From positions 35,068 through 99,067 of the forward strand of contig CALMPB010000156.1 of the NCBI GenBank assembly GCA_937871985.1: 64,000 nt of DNA. The letters run 5' to 3'. This document shows positions 35,088 to 44,122 of the stretch, piece after piece; the first letter of the stretch is position 1, and the number at the start of each line of letters is the position of its first letter. Source of the DNA: an uncultured Burkholderiaceae bacterium (GTDB lineage Bacteria; Pseudomonadota; Gammaproteobacteria; Burkholderiales; Burkholderiaceae). The notes beneath the pieces were generated by a model that worked only from the letters and a program-made list of their open reading frames with translations, ran no database searches and was not told the DNA's origin. Position numbers and translations under genes: made by a program.

Positions 35088-36140
35088 ATGAGTTATACGG
35101 TGACCTTGCTGCCCAGCGGGCGGCAATTCGATTGCGCGCCCCAGCAGACTATTTTGAACGCGGGCCTGAACGTGGGCGCCGGCCTGCCTTTCAGTTGCCG
35201 GTCGGGAGTATGCCGCAGCTGCCGAGGACGGGTGGTCATGGGCCAGGTAAACCCCGGTAATGTGCATCCCGCCTACCTCAACGAACAAGAACGCACCCAG
35301 GGTTACGCCCACCTATGCCAGGCCAAACCTCTCAGCGACTGCACGATAGAGATCGATGAATACGATACCTCGCTCAGCCATCCCGTGCAGCACTTGCCCG
35401 TGCGTGTCATGTCGATCAGCCGCGTGGCGCCAGATGTGATTATCGTGACTCTCGGTCTGCCGCCGAACGAGCCTCTGCGCTTCCATGCGGGGCAGTATCT
35501 GGATATTGTGCTCGACCAAGCCTTGCGAAGATCCTATTCCATCGCCAATGCGCCGGCCACGGACGGCGTGCGCCAGATACAGCTGCACTTGCGGCATATG
35601 CCGGGCGGAATATTTACCGACAGGGCGTTTTCGACGCTCAAGCCGCGCGACATGTTGCGGATCGAAGCCCCGCTGGGCCAGTTCTTTCTAGACGGGAAAT
35701 CCGACAAGCCTGTGATTCTCCTGGCATCGGGAACCGGCTTTGCCCCCATCAAGGCCATGGTGGAGCAAAGCATCGCCCAGAATTCCAGCCGGCCCATGCA
35801 TATCTATTGGGGAGGGCGAAGACGCACCGACCTATATCTGAACGAACTCGCCGGACAATGGGCGCGCGACCATGCACATATCCGGTATACGCCGGTGCTT
35901 AGCAACGCCACGGCCGAATGTGATTGGCAGGGGCGCGACGGCTTTGTGCATCGGGCCGTCATGCAGGACTACCCAAGCCTGGAGGACCACCAGGTTTATG
36001 CCTGCGGAGCGCCGGTCATGATCGATGCGGCGCGCCGTGACTTCATCACCGACTGCCGGCTTCCCGAACGCGAATTTCACGCCGACGCCTTTGTCAGCGA
36101 GGCCGACAAGGCGATTCCGCCAGCAAAAACCAAGGACTGA
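35088..36140 (+). CDS. Oxygenase reductase: plant-type ferredoxin, FAD and NAD domains (TphA1-like architecture)
   Basis: A 350-residue electron-transfer flavoprotein. The N-terminal [2Fe-2S] domain has C37, C42, C45 and C77. The FAD site is R148-S-Y-S151. The NAD domain has LLASGTGFAPIKAM around 211-224 and a C-terminal VYACGAPVM motif. Domain order and length match TphA1, phenol hydroxylase and CDP-6-deoxyglucoseen reductases. It passes electrons from NAD(P)H to an oxygenase, but no oxygenase gene belongs to this operon. TphA2A3, 7 kb to the left and lacking TphA1, is the obvious possible partner. It is first gene of a five-gene unit with 3-40 bp spacings. Confidence 0.88.
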   Translation: MSYTVTLLPSGRQFDCAPQQTILNAGLNVGAGLPFSCRSGVCRSCRGRVVMGQVNPGNVHPAYLNEQERTQGYAHLCQAKPLSDCTIEIDEYDTSLSHPVQHLPVRVMSISRVAPDVIIVTLGLPPNEPLRFHAGQYLDIVLDQALRRSYSIANAPATDGVRQIQLHLRHMPGGIFTDRAFSTLKPRDMLRIEAPLGQFFLDGKSDKPVILLASGTGFAPIKAMVEQSIAQNSSRPMHIYWGGRRRTDLYLNELAGQWARDHAHIRYTPVLSNATAECDWQGRDGFVHRAVMQDYPSLEDHQVYACGAPVMIDAARRDFITDCRLPEREFHADAFVSEADKAIPPAKTKD

Positions 36141-36143
36141 ACC

Positions 36144-36641
36144 ATGACGACCTCGACCAATCCCATGCCCGAATCCTGCCGCATAGATCCGGCGGAGCGG
36201 ACTTCCGTGCTCCGGCCCTACGTGCTTGGACACGGCACCCTGGAATGCTTCGACCTGAAAGCATCCCGCAGATTCTATGAAGAATTCCTGGGGCTGGAGT
36301 GCGTGCATCATGCGATCAGCGCATTGGCGGTCCGCCTGGGCATGGCTTTCCATATTGTCTGCGTCGAGGTGGGCGACCAGATTCATCCCTGCAATGTGCT
36401 GAACCATTGGGGGCTGGATGTGACAAGCCGCGAAGAAGTGGACCAAGCTCACGCCAAGGCACTGGAATACAAAGAAAAATACGCCATCAGGCAGGTACTG
36501 GATGTGATGGACATGCATGGCGTGTATTCCTTTTATATGGAAGACCTCGACCACAATTGGTGGGAAATCCAATACTACGAGAACGGCTTCCAGCACGACG
36601 ATTATTTCGACTTCGGCGACCGTTTTTCCACGTCGCAATAG
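36144..36641 (+). CDS. VOC-superfamily protein (single-module glyoxalase/extradiol-dioxygenase fold)
   Basis: A 165-residue protein of the vicinal oxygen chelate fold. LGHGTLECFDLKASRRFYEEFLGLE carries the first metal-ligand His, NVLNHWGLDV the second, and FYMEDLDHNWWEIQYY the Glu ligand. It is half the length of classic two-module extradiol dioxygenases, so a small ring-cleaving dioxygenase, isomerase or hydrolase-like VOC enzyme are all possible. The start is 3 bp after the reductase stop, so it is surely co-translated. The FAH-family enzyme after it suggests that it produces a ring-cleavage product. Confidence 0.82.
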   Translation: MTTSTNPMPESCRIDPAERTSVLRPYVLGHGTLECFDLKASRRFYEEFLGLECVHHAISALAVRLGMAFHIVCVEVGDQIHPCNVLNHWGLDVTSREEVDQAHAKALEYKEKYAIRQVLDVMDMHGVYSFYMEDLDHNWWEIQYYENGFQHDDYFDFGDRFSTSQ

Positions 36642-36651
36642 GCACGGCATC

Positions 36652-37617
36652 ATGAAACTGGTCACCATCGACAGCGGCTCCAAAGGCGCGCCAGGCGCCA
36701 TTCTGGCTTCCGGCGAGGTGCTGCACCTGCAACGGGCCGCCTTACCGGGCACCATCGAAGCCTGGCTACCGGATACGGTTCGCGACATGCTGGACGCCGG
36801 AGATGAAGGGCTGGATATCGCCCAGCGGATCGTGCGGCGGGTGGAAGCCTTGTCCTCGCCAGGCAATATCGCAGCACTGCGCACCAACGGAATCGTGACT
36901 CCCGCCTCGACGCGACTGCTCTCCCCGGTGGCAAACCCCCGGCTGGTGGTTGCCGCCGGTCTGGCCTATCGTTCACACCTGGCGGAAATGGCCGGCACCC
37001 CGACACCGCCGCATCCCACCGCTTTCATGAAGAGCGTCAACTCCATAACAAGCACGGGCGCAGCCATCCCCATTCCGCCGCATGCCGCCAGGCATGTGGA
37101 CTACGAAGGAGAGCTGGCCGTGGTGTTCGGCCGGGAGTGCCATGGCGTCGATGCCGACCGGGCCATGGACTACGTGGCGGGCTATACCGTGGCCAACGAC
37201 GTATCGGCGCGCGATTGGGTTGAAGAAGTCTGGCAGGCGACAAGCCCCTGGGACGCCCGGCGCACCTGGGAAGTGAACATCATGGGCAAGCAGTTCCCAG
37301 GCTTCACGCCACTTGGCCCAGTGTTATTGACCACCGATGAAGTACCAAATGTAAATACGCTGCAATTGACAACGCGCCTGAACGGCAACGTCATGCAGTC
37401 GTCGCCGATTGGCGACCTGATATTCAGCATTCCCGACACCATCGCGTATTTCTCGAATTGGTATGTATTCAGGCCAGGCGACGTGTTGCTGACGGGTACG
37501 CCGGCCGGGGTCGGGGTCGGGCGCAAGCCGCCGGTGTACATGAAGGACGGCGACATCATCGAGGTCGAAGTCACCGGCATCGGAACATTACGCAATACGG
37601 TAGGAGTTCAGCGGTAA
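36652..37617 (+). CDS. Fumarylacetoacetate hydrolase-family enzyme
   Basis: 321 residues from the ATG at 36652; frames reaching further upstream overlap the VOC gene. FAH-fold hallmarks are the metal-binding Glu pair in HVDYEGELAVVFG, followed by GYTVANDVSARDW and the ending GDVLLTGTPAGVGVGRKPPVYMKDGDIIEVEVTGIGTLRNTV. Such enzymes hydrolyse or isomerise 2,4-diketo acids and ring-fission products. Next to a VOC protein it would process a meta-cleavage or gentisate-type intermediate. The substrate is unknown. Confidence 0.88.
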   Translation: MKLVTIDSGSKGAPGAILASGEVLHLQRAALPGTIEAWLPDTVRDMLDAGDEGLDIAQRIVRRVEALSSPGNIAALRTNGIVTPASTRLLSPVANPRLVVAAGLAYRSHLAEMAGTPTPPHPTAFMKSVNSITSTGAAIPIPPHAARHVDYEGELAVVFGRECHGVDADRAMDYVAGYTVANDVSARDWVEEVWQATSPWDARRTWEVNIMGKQFPGFTPLGPVLLTTDEVPNVNTLQLTTRLNGNVMQSSPIGDLIFSIPDTIAYFSNWYVFRPGDVLLTGTPAGVGVGRKPPVYMKDGDIIEVEVTGIGTLRNTVGVQR

Positions 37618-37648
37618 AAAAATTCAATCAAAAAGGCGGGAGACAAAC

Positions 37649-38932
37649 ATGAATAGCCACACAACAGAAAGCGAACTGCTCATTGATTCATCGGGCAAGA
37701 TATATCAAGGGTGGGTAACGACGCTGGCCAGTACGATAGGACTGTCGCTGGGGCCCAGCGTACTGCTGGTGTTTTGCTTCGGTACCTTCATCACACCGTT
37801 GCATATGGAATTCGGCTGGAGCATTGCCTCGATTTCGGCCGGAGCCATGGTGATTTCAGTCATGATCATGCTGACATCGATTGTCCAGGGCCGGCTGGTC
37901 GATCGCTTCGGCGGCAGACCCATGGTGCTGTGCTCAGTGCCGTTGCTGGGACTGAGTTTCGCGAGCTTGTACTTTCTGCCGAACAATATCTGGGTGTTCT
38001 ACGCCGCCTGGGTGGTTATAGCGTGGTGCGGGCTGGGGGCCTGGCCGATCGCCTACCTGAAATTGACAGGCATATGGTTCGAGCGCCGACTGGGCCTGGC
38101 ATTCGGCGTTGCCAACGCGGGGATCGGCATCGGCGCAGCCATACTGCCGCCATTTGCGGTCTATATCATTACTCATTATGGCTGGCGCAATGCCTACGTG
38201 GCTCTGGGCCTGGTGGCCATTGCAGTGACATGGCCTATTGCATTCTTCTTTTTGAAAGATCGCAAAGACTCGGCTCCGCAAAAAGCGCAAGCAACGACCG
38301 CTCTGCGCGGCATGGAGTTGAAGGCCACCTGGAAAACACGCGAAATGAAGACGATCGTGGTGGCGTTCTCCCTGCTGGGCGCGGTAACCACCTCGGCCAT
38401 CGTCCATCAGACCCGGGTTTTGATCGATTTGGGCATGACGCCTCAGGTTGCCGGCGGGCTGCAGGCGACTCTTGGAATAGCACTGATCTTCGGACGCCTG
38501 TGTACGGGTTGGCTGCTGGATCGCATTCACGCATCGAAGATCATGGCGGTGCTGTGCACCGTTGCGGCGCTGGCCCTATTCGGCCTGGGCACGGGCGCCC
38601 CCTTCAATTCCGCGATTCTGTGCGCAGCCGCGGTCGGCTTCGTCGTGGGCGCGGAGTTCGACGTTCTGAGCTACATCATTCCACGCTATTTCGGCATCAA
38701 GTCGTTCGGAGCCATCTATGGCGTAATCTTTGCCGCCTTCCAGCTTTTTGCCGCCCTGGGCATCGTCGCCGTCGGCATCAGCCGCAGTACCTTCGGCGGC
38801 TATAGCCAGGCGCTTTTTGCATTGGCATTCCTGCTTATCGTTTGCGCCTTGTGCTTCAAGACTCTTGGCGCCTACCGGTTTGCAAGCCATGAACCAGAAC
38901 CGGCCATTGCCGAACCTGCAATAGCCGGCTGA
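37649..38932 (+). CDS. MFS transporter, monocarboxylate/oxalate-formate antiporter type
   Basis: 427 residues with about 12 membrane helices. The loop between helices 2 and 3 reads GRLVDRFGGRPMVL, and the helix 5 region GVANAGIGIGAAILPPFAVYII resembles the MCT/OFA branch. A GGAG-like site lies before the start. It sits within the LysR-controlled operon, so it likely imports the aromatic or ester substrate processed by the adjacent enzymes. Confidence 0.87.
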   Translation: MNSHTTESELLIDSSGKIYQGWVTTLASTIGLSLGPSVLLVFCFGTFITPLHMEFGWSIASISAGAMVISVMIMLTSIVQGRLVDRFGGRPMVLCSVPLLGLSFASLYFLPNNIWVFYAAWVVIAWCGLGAWPIAYLKLTGIWFERRLGLAFGVANAGIGIGAAILPPFAVYIITHYGWRNAYVALGLVAIAVTWPIAFFFLKDRKDSAPQKAQATTALRGMELKATWKTREMKTIVVAFSLLGAVTTSAIVHQTRVLIDLGMTPQVAGGLQATLGIALIFGRLCTGWLLDRIHASKIMAVLCTVAALALFGLGTGAPFNSAILCAAAVGFVVGAEFDVLSYIIPRYFGIKSFGAIYGVIFAAFQLFAALGIVAVGISRSTFGGYSQALFALAFLLIVCALCFKTLGAYRFASHEPEPAIAEPAIAG

Positions 38933-38971
38933 TCGAATACAAAACAGCCAAACATCAAAAGGACAGCGGTA

Positions 38972-40591
38972 ATGGTCAATGTCAGCGTACAACCCTTTGA
39001 AATCGAACTAACAACTCGGGCGGGGGTGATCTTGCGGGCCGACGTCTACTTGCCGGCGACCGGACGGAGTCCTTGTCCGGTGCTGCTGGCGGCATCACCG
39101 TACCAGAAAGCGTTGCGCCGGTTGCCTACCCACTGGGTATTTCCTTTCGTCGAATACGGCCCCATGCAAATGTACCTCGATGAAGGTTACGCCTACGTAA
39201 TCGTGGACGTGCCCGGCAGCGGCCGATCCGAGGGGGTCTGGGATCCCGTATCGCGAACAGAAGGCGAAGCGATCCACGACGCCATCGAGCACGTCGCGGC
39301 GCAACCCTGGTGCGACGGCAACATCGGTATGGTGGGACAGTCGTATTTTAGTTGGAGCCAATGGAATGCCGCGCGCACCCGCCCTCCGCACTTGAAGACC
39401 ATCGTGCCCTACGATGGCTCGAACGATATGTACCGGGATTGGCTTTATCACGGCGGCATTCCCCAGCACGGCCTGCTGGGGCCGTGGCTGCTGGCCTCGG
39501 TGATGATGCAGCATCAGGCCGAGGGCTACGACGTGCGCGGCGGCCAACGGCATGAATTGCTGCCCAACATCATGGCCAATCCCCTCGACAACGAATGGCA
39601 TCGCCGGCGATCGCCATTCTGGGAACTGGATAAGGTTGATATCCCGGTGTTTTCCATAGGAGCCTGGAGCAAGGCGGGCCTGCATCTGCGGGGCAACGTC
39701 ATGGGATTCAACCGCGTAAGCGGCCCGCGGCAATTGCTGCTGGTCGAATCCTATACGTTTTCCGATGCGCAAAGGATATTCGACGACGAAGACTTCCACC
39801 GCCGCGAGATTCTGCCATGGTACGACCATCACTTGAAAGGCCTCGACACCAAGGTCATGGATCGCCCTGCCGTGCGGGCCTTCGTCAATGGCGAAGGAAA
39901 ATACCGATCCTCCGATAGCTGGCCTCCGCCTGAAATGCGGCCGGACACTTTCTATTTATCGTCTCGCCAAAGCGGCGCGGTGCGTTCCTTGAACGACGGA
40001 TCGTTGACTCGCACCTCTCCGGAAAAGGCGGAAGACGCCACGTCGTGGAGCTACCCCGATCCGGAATGGATGCTGGGCGTCACCACCATGATCGACGGAA
40101 TCCCCGACCATACGGCTCGAGTCGTCACCTACACCAGCCAGGAGTTCGACGAGGAGCGCGAATTTACCGGACATGGGGTGCTGGTGCTGCACGGATCCAG
40201 CGACCAGACCGATATGGAAGTGATCGTCAAGCTGCAGGTACTGACACCGTCAGGGCAGGGCTTCAAGGCACGCAAGGTGACCCAAGGTTGGTTGAAGGCC
40301 TCGCATCGCGCCGAAGATCCCGATCTGACTCAAGCCATGCTGCCCTTTCACACTCACGACAAGATCGACCCGCTGACCCCAGGCAAGGCCTACGAACTGC
40401 GCATCGAGCTGCTGCCGATGTCGTTCCTCGTAAAGCCGGGCGAACGATTGCGGCTGGAGATCAGCAATTTCGATTCGCTGATCGTGGATGCGCCGATGAC
40501 GCATTGGTATGGGCAGAAGGTAGGAACGGATACCTACCACCATGATGCCGCGCATCCATCTCGCCTGGTATTGCCGCACTGCCCCCGGTAA
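38972..40591 (+). CDS. CocE/NonD-family hydrolase (X-Pro dipeptidyl-peptidase S15 fold)
   Basis: A 539-residue alpha/beta hydrolase with a C-terminal jelly-roll domain, like cocaine esterase and glutaryl-7-ACA acylase. The nucleophile is Ser124 in GMVGQSYFSW (Phe replaces the more usual Gly two places on). VIVDVPGSGRSEG forms the oxyanion region. The C-terminal lectin-like part ends with FLVKPGERLRLEISNFDSL. No signal peptide is seen. It ends the operon beginning at 35088. An esterase or amidase that frees the aromatic acid is the simplest role; the ester substrate is unknown. Confidence 0.88.
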   Translation: MVNVSVQPFEIELTTRAGVILRADVYLPATGRSPCPVLLAASPYQKALRRLPTHWVFPFVEYGPMQMYLDEGYAYVIVDVPGSGRSEGVWDPVSRTEGEAIHDAIEHVAAQPWCDGNIGMVGQSYFSWSQWNAARTRPPHLKTIVPYDGSNDMYRDWLYHGGIPQHGLLGPWLLASVMMQHQAEGYDVRGGQRHELLPNIMANPLDNEWHRRRSPFWELDKVDIPVFSIGAWSKAGLHLRGNVMGFNRVSGPRQLLLVESYTFSDAQRIFDDEDFHRREILPWYDHHLKGLDTKVMDRPAVRAFVNGEGKYRSSDSWPPPEMRPDTFYLSSRQSGAVRSLNDGSLTRTSPEKAEDATSWSYPDPEWMLGVTTMIDGIPDHTARVVTYTSQEFDEEREFTGHGVLVLHGSSDQTDMEVIVKLQVLTPSGQGFKARKVTQGWLKASHRAEDPDLTQAMLPFHTHDKIDPLTPGKAYELRIELLPMSFLVKPGERLRLEISNFDSLIVDAPMTHWYGQKVGTDTYHHDAAHPSRLVLPHCPR

Positions 40592-40645
40592 ATATGCGGC
40601 ACGGCCTCTTCAACCAGCCAAAGGGGCGGGGCGAGACGGCCCCCC

Positions 40646-41650
40646 TCAAAACCTCTCCGTATCCACCTCGCTTTCGCTTTGCTCGGTATACCGGCCGCCG
40701 GCGACGGTATTCTGGTTGATCAGGGCGTCGAGGCGGGCCATGATTTCGGCGCTGAGCTTGACCTCGGCAGCACCGACGTCGTCTTTCAGATGCGCCTCGC
40801 TGGAGGTGCCGGGAATGGGAATGATGTCGTCGCCGCGGTGCAGCAGCCAGGCCAGGGCCAGTTGCGCGGGCGAGCAGCCCGCGTCGCGGGCAATGTCCAT
40901 GTAGGGCGGCAGCAATTTCAGGTTGGCGGCGTAGTTGTCCGGCTCGAAGCGCGGCATGCTGCGGCGGATGTCCTTGGCGTAGAGCTCGTCCACGACGATG
41001 GGTTCCCCGCACAGGAATCCGCGGGCCACCGGGCTGAACGCCACGAAGGTCACGCCCAGTTCGCGGCATGCCTGCAGCACGGCGATTTCCGGGTTGCGCG
41101 TCCATAGCGAGTATTCCGTCTGCAAGGCGGCAATGGGGTGCACGGCATGGGCGCGGCGCAACGTGGCGGCCGAGACTTCCGACAAACCGATGCTGCGGAT
41201 CTTGCCTGCGCGCACCAGGTCGGCCAGGGCGCCCACGCTGTCCTCGATGGGCACCTTCTTGTCCCAGCGATGCAGGTAATACAGGTCGATGACGTCGGTT
41301 TGCAGGCGCTTCAGGCTGGCTTCGCAACTGGCTTTCAGGGTTTCGGGCCGGCCGTCGATGACGCGCACCAGCTTGCCGTCGCCCGCCACGTCCACGCCCT
41401 GCATGCCGCATTTGCTGGCCAATGTATAGCGGCTGCGATGCGGGCCGAGGATCTTGCCCACCAGGGTTTCGCTGGCGCCGAAGCCATATAGCGTTGCCGT
41501 ATCGAACAGCGTAATGCCGGCGTCCAGGGCCGAGAGCAGCACGCGCTCGGCCTGCTCGAACGAAACCGGCGCGCCGTAGGCGTGGCAGAAATTCATGCAG
41601 CCCAGGCCGATGGCGGAAACGGAAAATGAGCCCAGTTGGCGTTGTTGCAT
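40646..41650 (-). CDS. Aldo/keto reductase
   Basis: 334 residues from the ATG at 41650 (AAGGA upstream); the frame stays open for another 69 codons that read as intergenic. The TIM barrel carries the catalytic Asp and Tyr in LFDTATLYGFG, Lys in TLASKCG, and His in DLYYLHRWD. FSPVARGFL and IPIPGTSSEAHLKDDV provide the NADP-binding end. It reduces aldehydes or ketones with NADPH; the substrate is unknown. It is convergent with the CocE-like gene and divergent from the binding protein. Confidence 0.9.
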   Translation of the reverse strand: MQQRQLGSFSVSAIGLGCMNFCHAYGAPVSFEQAERVLLSALDAGITLFDTATLYGFGASETLVGKILGPHRSRYTLASKCGMQGVDVAGDGKLVRVIDGRPETLKASCEASLKRLQTDVIDLYYLHRWDKKVPIEDSVGALADLVRAGKIRSIGLSEVSAATLRRAHAVHPIAALQTEYSLWTRNPEIAVLQACRELGVTFVAFSPVARGFLCGEPIVVDELYAKDIRRSMPRFEPDNYAANLKLLPPYMDIARDAGCSPAQLALAWLLHRGDDIIPIPGTSSEAHLKDDVGAAEVKLSAEIMARLDALINQNTVAGGRYTEQSESEVDTERF

Positions 41651-42029
41651 CGTCGAGATTCCTTGAAGCCGTTCAATGCAACCCATTATAAAAGCGGGAA
41701 TGGCGCTGCCAAGAGACCACCGGCGCCACCCCCTGAAAACCGGCCTGGGCTTCGAAACCGATCCAGACCTCAAAACCAAGCCAGGCTTCGAAAACCCCTC
41801 CTGCTGGCCTTGTTGTTTTTTATAAAAAGAAATAAACTTTCGAAAATCAAGAAGCAAGCCGGAAAAACGCGGGGAAAGGCATTCGCTTCAACTTTTTTAC
41901 GGAGCAAACCGGCGCCCTCCCAGGGCGCTCCAGCATCAAGGCTCCGTAAAAAATCCATGAATTTCAGTCAATTAGATCAAACGGCCCGTGCCGCCCCAAA
42001 CCGGCGCGGGCTCGAACCAAGGAGACAAC
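41651..42029. other. Intergenic region with AT-rich promoter stretch
   Basis: 379 bp without a gene. An AT-rich stretch with TTTTTTATAAAAA near 41815-41827 is a likely promoter area. The 61-bp structured element at 41893-41953 lies between it and the binding-protein start; a short minus-strand frame here looks non-coding. Confidence 0.55.
41893..41953. repeat. 61-bp nested inverted-repeat element
   Basis: TTTTTTACGGAGC (41893-41905) and GCTCCGTAAAAAA (41941-41953) form a perfect 13-bp inverted repeat. Inside it a second hairpin, GCGCCCT-CCC-AGGGCGC (41912-41928), is also perfect. The T-run lies before the stem rather than after it, so a plain intrinsic terminator does not fit. It may act as an RNA leader structure for the binding protein or be a small mobile-element remnant. 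Confidence 0.6.
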
Positions 42030-43199
42030 ATGCTTCGAAAGCTAGCTTTGGGTTACGTTGCCGCGGCCATTCTGGGCGCCGGCAGCGCCGCCGCCGCGCA
42101 AGCCCCCGTGAAGATCGGCTTTATCACCACCTTGTCCACGCCCGCCGGTTATATCGGCGAAGATGCGCGCGACGCCTTCAACCTGGCCATCAAGGACGGC
42201 AAGCTGGGCGGCGTGCCCGTCCAACTGGTGGTTGAAGACGATGGTCTGAAGCCGGGCTCGGGCAAGCAGTCGGCCGACAAGATGCTGCAGGAAGGCATAA
42301 AGCTGTTCACCGGCATCAATTTTTCCAATGTGCTGACGGCGGTCGCCCCAACCGTGCTGCAGCACGACGCGTTCTACGTCAGCACCAATCCGGGGCCTTC
42401 GCCCTTCGCCGGCGCCAAGTGCAATAAAAACTACTTTGTCGCCTCGTTCGAAAACACGCAAATGCACGCGGCGGCGGGCGTGGCGGTAGACCAGCTGGGC
42501 TACAAGAACGTAGCGCTGGTGGCGCCCAACTACCAGGCCGGCCGTGAAGCGCTGCAGGGCTTCAAGCGCACCTACAAAGGCAAGGTGGACGCCGAAATCT
42601 ACACCAAGCTGGACCAGTCCGATTTCTCGGTGGAGCTGGCCCGGCTGCGCGAGCTGGCGCCGGCCGCCATCTATGAATTCGAGCCAGGCGGCGCGGGCAT
42701 CAATTTCGCCAAGCAGTATGCCAACTCGGGGCTGAGCAAGACCATACCTATGGTTCTGCCGGTCTTTTCCATGGACCTGCGCATGATCAAGGCCACGGGA
42801 TCCGCGGCCAATGGGCTGTACACCATAGCTCTGTGGTCGCCCGAACTGGACAACCCGCAAAACCACGACTTCGTCAACGCCTTCAAAAAAGCCTATGGAC
42901 GGGTGCCCACCCAGTATGCCGCGCTGGCCTACGACACGGCCAACCTGATTGCTTCCGCGCTGCATGCCGTGAACGGCGACCTGTCGCGTGCCGACGATTT
43001 CCGCGCCGCGCTGTACAAAGCCGACTTCAAATCGGTAAGGGGCAACTTCCGCTTCAACACCAATCACCACCCCATCCAGGACTACTATCTCATGCAGATC
43101 AAGCCGGATGCGCAAGGCAACCTCATGCCCTTCGTCGTGCGCAAGGTGCTTAGCGAAGCCAAGGACACCTTTGCCGGCCAATGCCCGCTCAAGCCATGA
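42030..43199 (+). CDS. LivJ-type periplasmic binding protein, transporter partner missing
   Basis: 389 residues from the ATG at 42030, preceded by AAGGAGA. The Sec signal is LRKLALGYVAAAILGAGSAAAAQ, and the mature protein starts APVKIGFITTLSTPAGYIGEDARDAF. The CAKxxKNYF-like GAKCNKNYFVASF stretch and the final AGQCPLKP give a cysteine pair that could be a disulfide. There are no permease genes nearby. Its stop overlaps the next start (ATGA), tying it to an amide hydrolase, so the ligand may be an amide or formyl derivative. Confidence 0.88.
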   Translation: MLRKLALGYVAAAILGAGSAAAAQAPVKIGFITTLSTPAGYIGEDARDAFNLAIKDGKLGGVPVQLVVEDDGLKPGSGKQSADKMLQEGIKLFTGINFSNVLTAVAPTVLQHDAFYVSTNPGPSPFAGAKCNKNYFVASFENTQMHAAAGVAVDQLGYKNVALVAPNYQAGREALQGFKRTYKGKVDAEIYTKLDQSDFSVELARLRELAPAAIYEFEPGGAGINFAKQYANSGLSKTIPMVLPVFSMDLRMIKATGSAANGLYTIALWSPELDNPQNHDFVNAFKKAYGRVPTQYAALAYDTANLIASALHAVNGDLSRADDFRAALYKADFKSVRGNFRFNTNHHPIQDYYLMQIKPDAQGNLMPFVVRKVLSEAKDTFAGQCPLKP

Positions 43200-44077
43200 C
43201 GCAGCACGGACACGAACTGGTCTTTGCCAGCCAGCAAGAACGGGCCAAACAGTACAACGCGCGCGCCTCGGTGGCCGACTTCGACGCCTGCGTGCGCGAG
43301 TACACACGGCTGGCCGACATGGCCAAGCGCGAATGTGCGGGCATCTACGACCTGCATTACGGCCAGGGCGCCGCCGAACGGCTGGACATATTCCCGGCGA
43401 TGCGACACCAACAGCCCGCGCCGCTTTTCGTTTTCATCCACGGCGGCTACTGGCACTCGCAGGCCAAGGAAGACGCGCCCATCATGGCCAAGGCATTCAC
43501 CGACGCCGGCATCGCCGTCTGCACCCTGGAATACACCCTGCTGCCTGAGGCCACCCTGGCGGAAACCGTGCGCGAAATGCGCAGCGCCGTGTCCTGGCTG
43601 TACCACAACGCCGCCGCCTACGGCGTGGATTGCAACCGCATCTACGCGGGCGGCAGCTCGGCCGGCGGCCACCTGGCGGCCATGCTGGGCGCGGCCGGCT
43701 GGCAAGGGCAATACCAGCTTCCCGACAATGCGGTCAAAGGCGTGCTCAGCCTCAGCGGCCTGTACGACCTTCGCCCGCTATGCGATATCTACGTCAACGA
43801 ATGGCTGCAACTGCATCCGGAGCAGGCACAGCGCCTGAGCCCGCTGTTCCAGTTGCCAGCCCGGGATGTGCCCGTCGTGCTGGCGGTCGGCGGCCTGGAA
43901 ACCGACGGCTTCAAGAACCAGACCTACGCCTACGAAGCGGCGTGCCGGGAAAAGGGCCTGAACGTGCGGCGCGTCGAAACCCCGCATTGCAACCACTTCG
44001 ACCTGCTGTGCGAACTATGCGATCCCGACAGCGCCCTGTCGCAGGCGACGTTCGACATGATCCTGCAGCAGGGTTGA
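43196..44077 (+). CDS. Alpha/beta hydrolase, kynurenine-formamidase-like
   Basis: 293 residues from the ATG at 43196, which overlaps the binding-protein stop (ATGA); an ATG 15 bases upstream is possible. The oxyanion motif HGGYW is at 82-86 and the nucleophile Ser155 in GGSSAGG. The catalytic acid probably lies in VGGLETDGFKNQ, and the His in PHCNHFDLL. HGGYW is characteristic of arylformamidase-like (HSL/KFase) enzymes. No kynurenine pathway genes are adjacent, so an aryl-formamide or ester other than formylkynurenine may be the substrate. Confidence 0.83.
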   Translation: MTQHGHELVFASQQERAKQYNARASVADFDACVREYTRLADMAKRECAGIYDLHYGQGAAERLDIFPAMRHQQPAPLFVFIHGGYWHSQAKEDAPIMAKAFTDAGIAVCTLEYTLLPEATLAETVREMRSAVSWLYHNAAAYGVDCNRIYAGGSSAGGHLAAMLGAAGWQGQYQLPDNAVKGVLSLSGLYDLRPLCDIYVNEWLQLHPEQAQRLSPLFQLPARDVPVVLAVGGLETDGFKNQTYAYEAACREKGLNVRRVETPHCNHFDLLCELCDPDSALSQATFDMILQQG

Positions 44078-44122
44078 TGCCTTCCCGCCCCTGACGGCTG
44101 GCGAAACATGGAGCAAGCCTGT

